DNA from: Nitrospinaceae bacterium
GTDB lineage: Bacteria > Nitrospinota > Nitrospinia > Nitrospinales > Nitrospinaceae
Assembly: GCA_028278405.1 (NCBI GenBank)
Contig: JANQEK010000037.1
Location: 62,001 to 126,000 of the forward strand
DNA length: 64,000 nucleotides
Direction of reading: 5' to 3'
This document shows positions 63,601 to 64,000 of the stretch, piece by piece. A program made the translations under genes and the position numbers. The notes under the pieces were generated by a model. It searched no databases. It saw nothing but the letters and a program-made list of their open reading frames with translations, and was not told where the DNA came from. Every line of letters starts with the position of its first letter. Within the stretch, counting starts at the first letter, position 1.

Positions 63601-63812
63601 ACTTCGAAGCTCTTCTTGGGGTATCGATTGGTATTTTTGGAGACTTTTCATTTAATAAAACCAAATGCGGTACCGAAGGAGATAAGAGTCTGACGATTGG
63701 AAAGACAGATATTTTCGTGAAATTTAAAGCGACAAGAACGGAACTGGATGGCACAGAAAAAGGAGTCAACTTTGGTTCCTCCGAAACCCTGTTTGGAGGC
63801 TCTGAACTTTGA
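57648..63812 (+). CDS. Giant secreted multidomain protein (PKD, Ig-like, Cys-rich and beta-rich C-terminal domains)
   Basis: A 2054-residue exported protein. Signal peptide residues 1-30 (cleavage near FAQSAVIPV). Then a right-handed beta-helix-like part (about 31-590), a chitobiase/FN3-like domain (592-671: GGTFNGSVDVSLSTI, IRFTTDGSIPT), three PKD domains near 673-931 each with WDFGDG, three Ig-like domains (935-1205), two invasin-like Big domains (1209-1424), a carboxypeptidase-regulatory-like domain (1428-1518), a Cys-rich segment (1665-1771, NCCRGERQFEC onward) and a glycine-rich beta domain to the end. GTG at 57648 follows GGGGAGGGG; GTG at 57633 is also in frame. The protein is probably a surface or adhesion molecule; no protease or toxin active site is seen. 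The C-terminal portion is A+T-richer. Confidence 0.85.
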   Translation: MRRFRLLWKFKIWAMFLGLVLLMPSFAQSAVIPVSGTIATDFTFSEGETYSVTGPVTMTGVTTFEAGATIKFDSTGSLNVSDPVFKPTFSKQIIFTSKDDNSVGEVITGSTGSPVSYPSALTLAKGSVRYVQIRFADEGIVFAGNETLTVRDSEFFAVGTPVNASSSAGPATMNLNNLLVANGTNGPVLTDDGTNALTVSANNVTLTNLTGDGFNNTAAAAGSSLNVTDSLFVDIQGASVFAGAGITTENHNAFFQTPDTGSGADNVELTADPILTDFFLDQNSAVINAGSRTATDAGMYHYNTNEDGTIEGPTTVDIGYHASPAITQFSVLALKSIWMKSGSMVSGDIAVNQASSGPFLDSGVALVVGHDMVLPPAINLRADSIKVKTGAVINGKVYHNSLENNATINGAISTPLAFPALDELPFFRAATLGTVSDINVAAGTTHVLAPGDYGVITVNNNATLQFTGGLYQIQKIDAKKTTSLLFDAPSEVRIKENLKTKQSSTLGPSAGATLDAGDIKFYVEGADVGNTLAIEFGHTHTVKGHFYAPNGTLSLKRQSTFAGIFLAKDVMIGHDSQVELDEGTGQPIVATPSITPNGGTFNGSVDVSLSTITSGATIRFTTDGSIPTATSTPFTGPITLTPNAATQTIKAIAFRDGFAESGIVSADFVVNEPPVAAFTATPTTGEVPLTVSFDASASTDPGNNITSYAWDFGDGTTGTGVTTDHEYTAGGTVTVTLTVTNGLGGTDQATTSIVINAPPVAVLSPKNTENRVPLTVSFDGSASTDVNNDIVSYTWDFGDGTTATGITATHEYTTAGSFIAVLTVTDAVGLSGTSIGTISVIPANTAPTAEFTRTPSDPAPAPLTASFDASGSSDDENNIATYEWDFGDGSTGTGITTTHEYTTVGAFTVVLTVTDDLGLSDQFTSVIETTGNRPPNISIRSPSANTIVIESRPEITLTYNDDTAIDPASFTLLLDGAPLETTCNVTTDSVNVFTRAQCTPTADLPQGNVTLSASISDLEGETDTDSLAFFVDSIPVEVAIIFPEDRFITQDDSVVVTGAIGATVNSLEINGISATINGSNFSATVPLREGKNMLIATARNLNGITGVSSVDVTRDIKKPIIRINSPRDGFPAVENRVTVTGIVNDTVDGGVAPTVKVNGIEVPVVNGTFIGVDLELGIGPNTIEAVATDAVGNTGSHSITVNFQQPAGPKLIVSSGNGQKAQVGTSLNEPLVVQVVDGEGLPVAGRTVRFEVTRNNGTLSGQGMAISNRIIGVITDGNGQAKVNFTLGDAAGGGNNRVKVTSSGVAGEIEFCATGLPNPPDQIIANMGDNQRGPVGEPLPIPLEALAIDSNGNPVSGVDITFSVTQGTGNLNGQSSVVIGTGSDGIARTVLNLGLEPGVNNNIVEATFPGLTNLVASFTASGIVPGDPSNTTFSGVVLDSAETPVAEATVSILGTAISGLTDDKGQFLLTGVPVGEVALFIDPTSSLHPIALPTLEFIIATVAGVDNTVGHKIILPPVDIANAKVVGGPEDVTLEMEGVPGASITILANSATFPDGSKTGFMWFSQVQQDQVPMQPPNGTLPAVMATLQPPGVHFDPPARITIPNVSGLPPGSIGDMFSFDHDLFVFVDVGKGTVSEDGLSMTSDPGFGIESSGWTGGGGRGTGNRNCCRGERQFECQAPSSDGCTWVFSEAGEATQFAHDCKHTFCTQSGRPKDEFRWTDREQPEQEIGDCKQKICKESAFEFIEEIPDDSDEPKKKKLEGNECFFCRDKKKFNYNNESLTPISVGFSKSPVDVLVSDFIKKLNSKFGLSPNTLKFAQTLGVEIKAGGRPCCVEKDAENNGRTAGDVIGKAGKNGFVEAAATFNYKAAAEVRVLPAPGKPAPMKNTGTSDYPDGKGISSSSVEFSFGVFVGADAGFKVEGGERIDQCAANLDDKNCLYGFFEAGVKLSGSVKVEVGANACVRKKKSVTSTGGTETTTDSCPGFDFEALLGVSIGIFGDFSFNKTKCGTEGDKSLTIGKTDIFVKFKATRTELDGTEKGVNFGSSETLFGGSEL

Positions 63813-64000
63813 TGCCCACAGCAACATTAAAATTAATTTTTATAGCCTTTTTAATTCTTTTGTCCTTTCAATCCGCGCACGCAGGGGGACAAAGTCTGCA
63901 AGTCTACCCTGTTTTTCTGAATCTGGAAGAATCAGCTGTTAAATCGGGAGTTCTCATGAAGTTCCCCGTGAAAAACTATGACTTCTCGGTGGAAGATTTT
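63812..64000 (+). CDS. Secreted protein, N-terminal part (truncated by window edge)
   Basis: An ATG at 63812 shares one base with the stop of the giant protein (TGATG), and 63 codons run to the window edge without stop. The product begins with a clear signal peptide (MPTATLKLIFIAFLILLSFQ then SAHA) and continues GGQSLQVYPVFLNLEESAVK. Beyond export, no family can be named. The one-base overlap shows coupling to the giant protein, so a partner in secretion or assembly is possible. Confidence 0.7.
   Translation, partial: MPTATLKLIFIAFLILLSFQSAHAGGQSLQVYPVFLNLEESAVKSGVLMKFPVKNYDFSVEDF

Noticed and set aside
57648-63812. Polymorphic toxin with C-terminal toxin domain
   Set aside because: No nuclease, deaminase or protease motif is visible in the C-terminal part, and the following gene encodes a secreted rather than a cytoplasmic immunity-like protein.

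Overview
The window reads as chromosomal DNA of a Gram-negative, cobalamin-using, respiring bacterium with a large periplasm: many signal peptides and lipoboxes, two sulfite-oxidase-type molybdenum enzymes, c-type cytochromes, a class II ribonucleotide reductase, and many TPR and SUMF1-fold proteins. This mix reminds me of Nitrospinota (Nitrospina-like marine bacteria), but that is an inference from gene content; no marker gene for taxonomy (16S rRNA, ribosomal proteins) is present. Coding density is high, with no insertion sequence, CRISPR array or prophage visible.

Layout. 1-7.1 kb: a truncated patatin-like lipase, two FAD/disulfide oxidoreductases of the lipoamide dehydrogenase/mercuric reductase family, small unknown proteins including a Rieske-like protein with altered ligands, and a SUMF1-fold/sulfite-oxidase-like gene pair. 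7.3-13 kb: two TM2-domain proteins, guaB-guaA and a secreted transglutaminase-like protein. 13.3-16.9 kb: adenosylcobalamin-dependent ribonucleotide reductase behind a promoter carrying two NrdR-box-like sites 32 bp apart. 17-22 kb: lipoproteins (SUMF1, TPR), two unknown envelope proteins and a methyltransferase. 22.2-27.5 kb: a di-heme peroxidase behind a Fur-box-like site, then pstSCAB. 27.6-31.3 kb: one A+T-rich gene for a fused restriction-modification enzyme, the best candidate for recent acquisition. 31.5-36.6 kb: TPR proteins, a TVP38/DedA-like membrane protein and unknowns.

36.7-40.1 kb is an apparent stress/arsenic cluster: ECF sigma factor, zinc-binding anti-sigma factor, arsenite methyltransferase and a sulfite-oxidase-like molybdoenzyme in one transcription unit, with a divergent, probably leaderless ArsR gene. 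40.1-44 kb has a tRNA1(Val) methyltransferase-like gene overlapping a single reading frame in which a complete MiaA is continuous with a signal-peptide-like segment and a complete soluble lytic transglycosylase. 44.4-49.4 kb is an FmdB-like protein, an NtrB/NtrC-like two-component pair, and two M14 (aspartoacylase-like) paralogues, one of which has lost all its metal ligands. 49.6-50.9 kb: ilvE, tRNA-Lys and tRNA-Glu. 50.9-55 kb: two small translationally coupled units of mostly unknown function, one with a c-type cytochrome. 55.2-64 kb: a second ECF sigma factor with an NrsF-type membrane anti-sigma factor, a divergent secreted spondin-domain protein, and a giant secreted multidomain protein (PKD, Ig-like and other beta domains) whose C-terminal part looks compositionally different, followed by a one-base-overlapping secreted protein cut by the window end.

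The observations I rate highest are the MiaA-lytic transglycosylase continuous frame, the ECF/anti-sigma/ArsM/molybdoenzyme operon, the M14 pseudoenzyme pair and the NrdR-controlled promoter.
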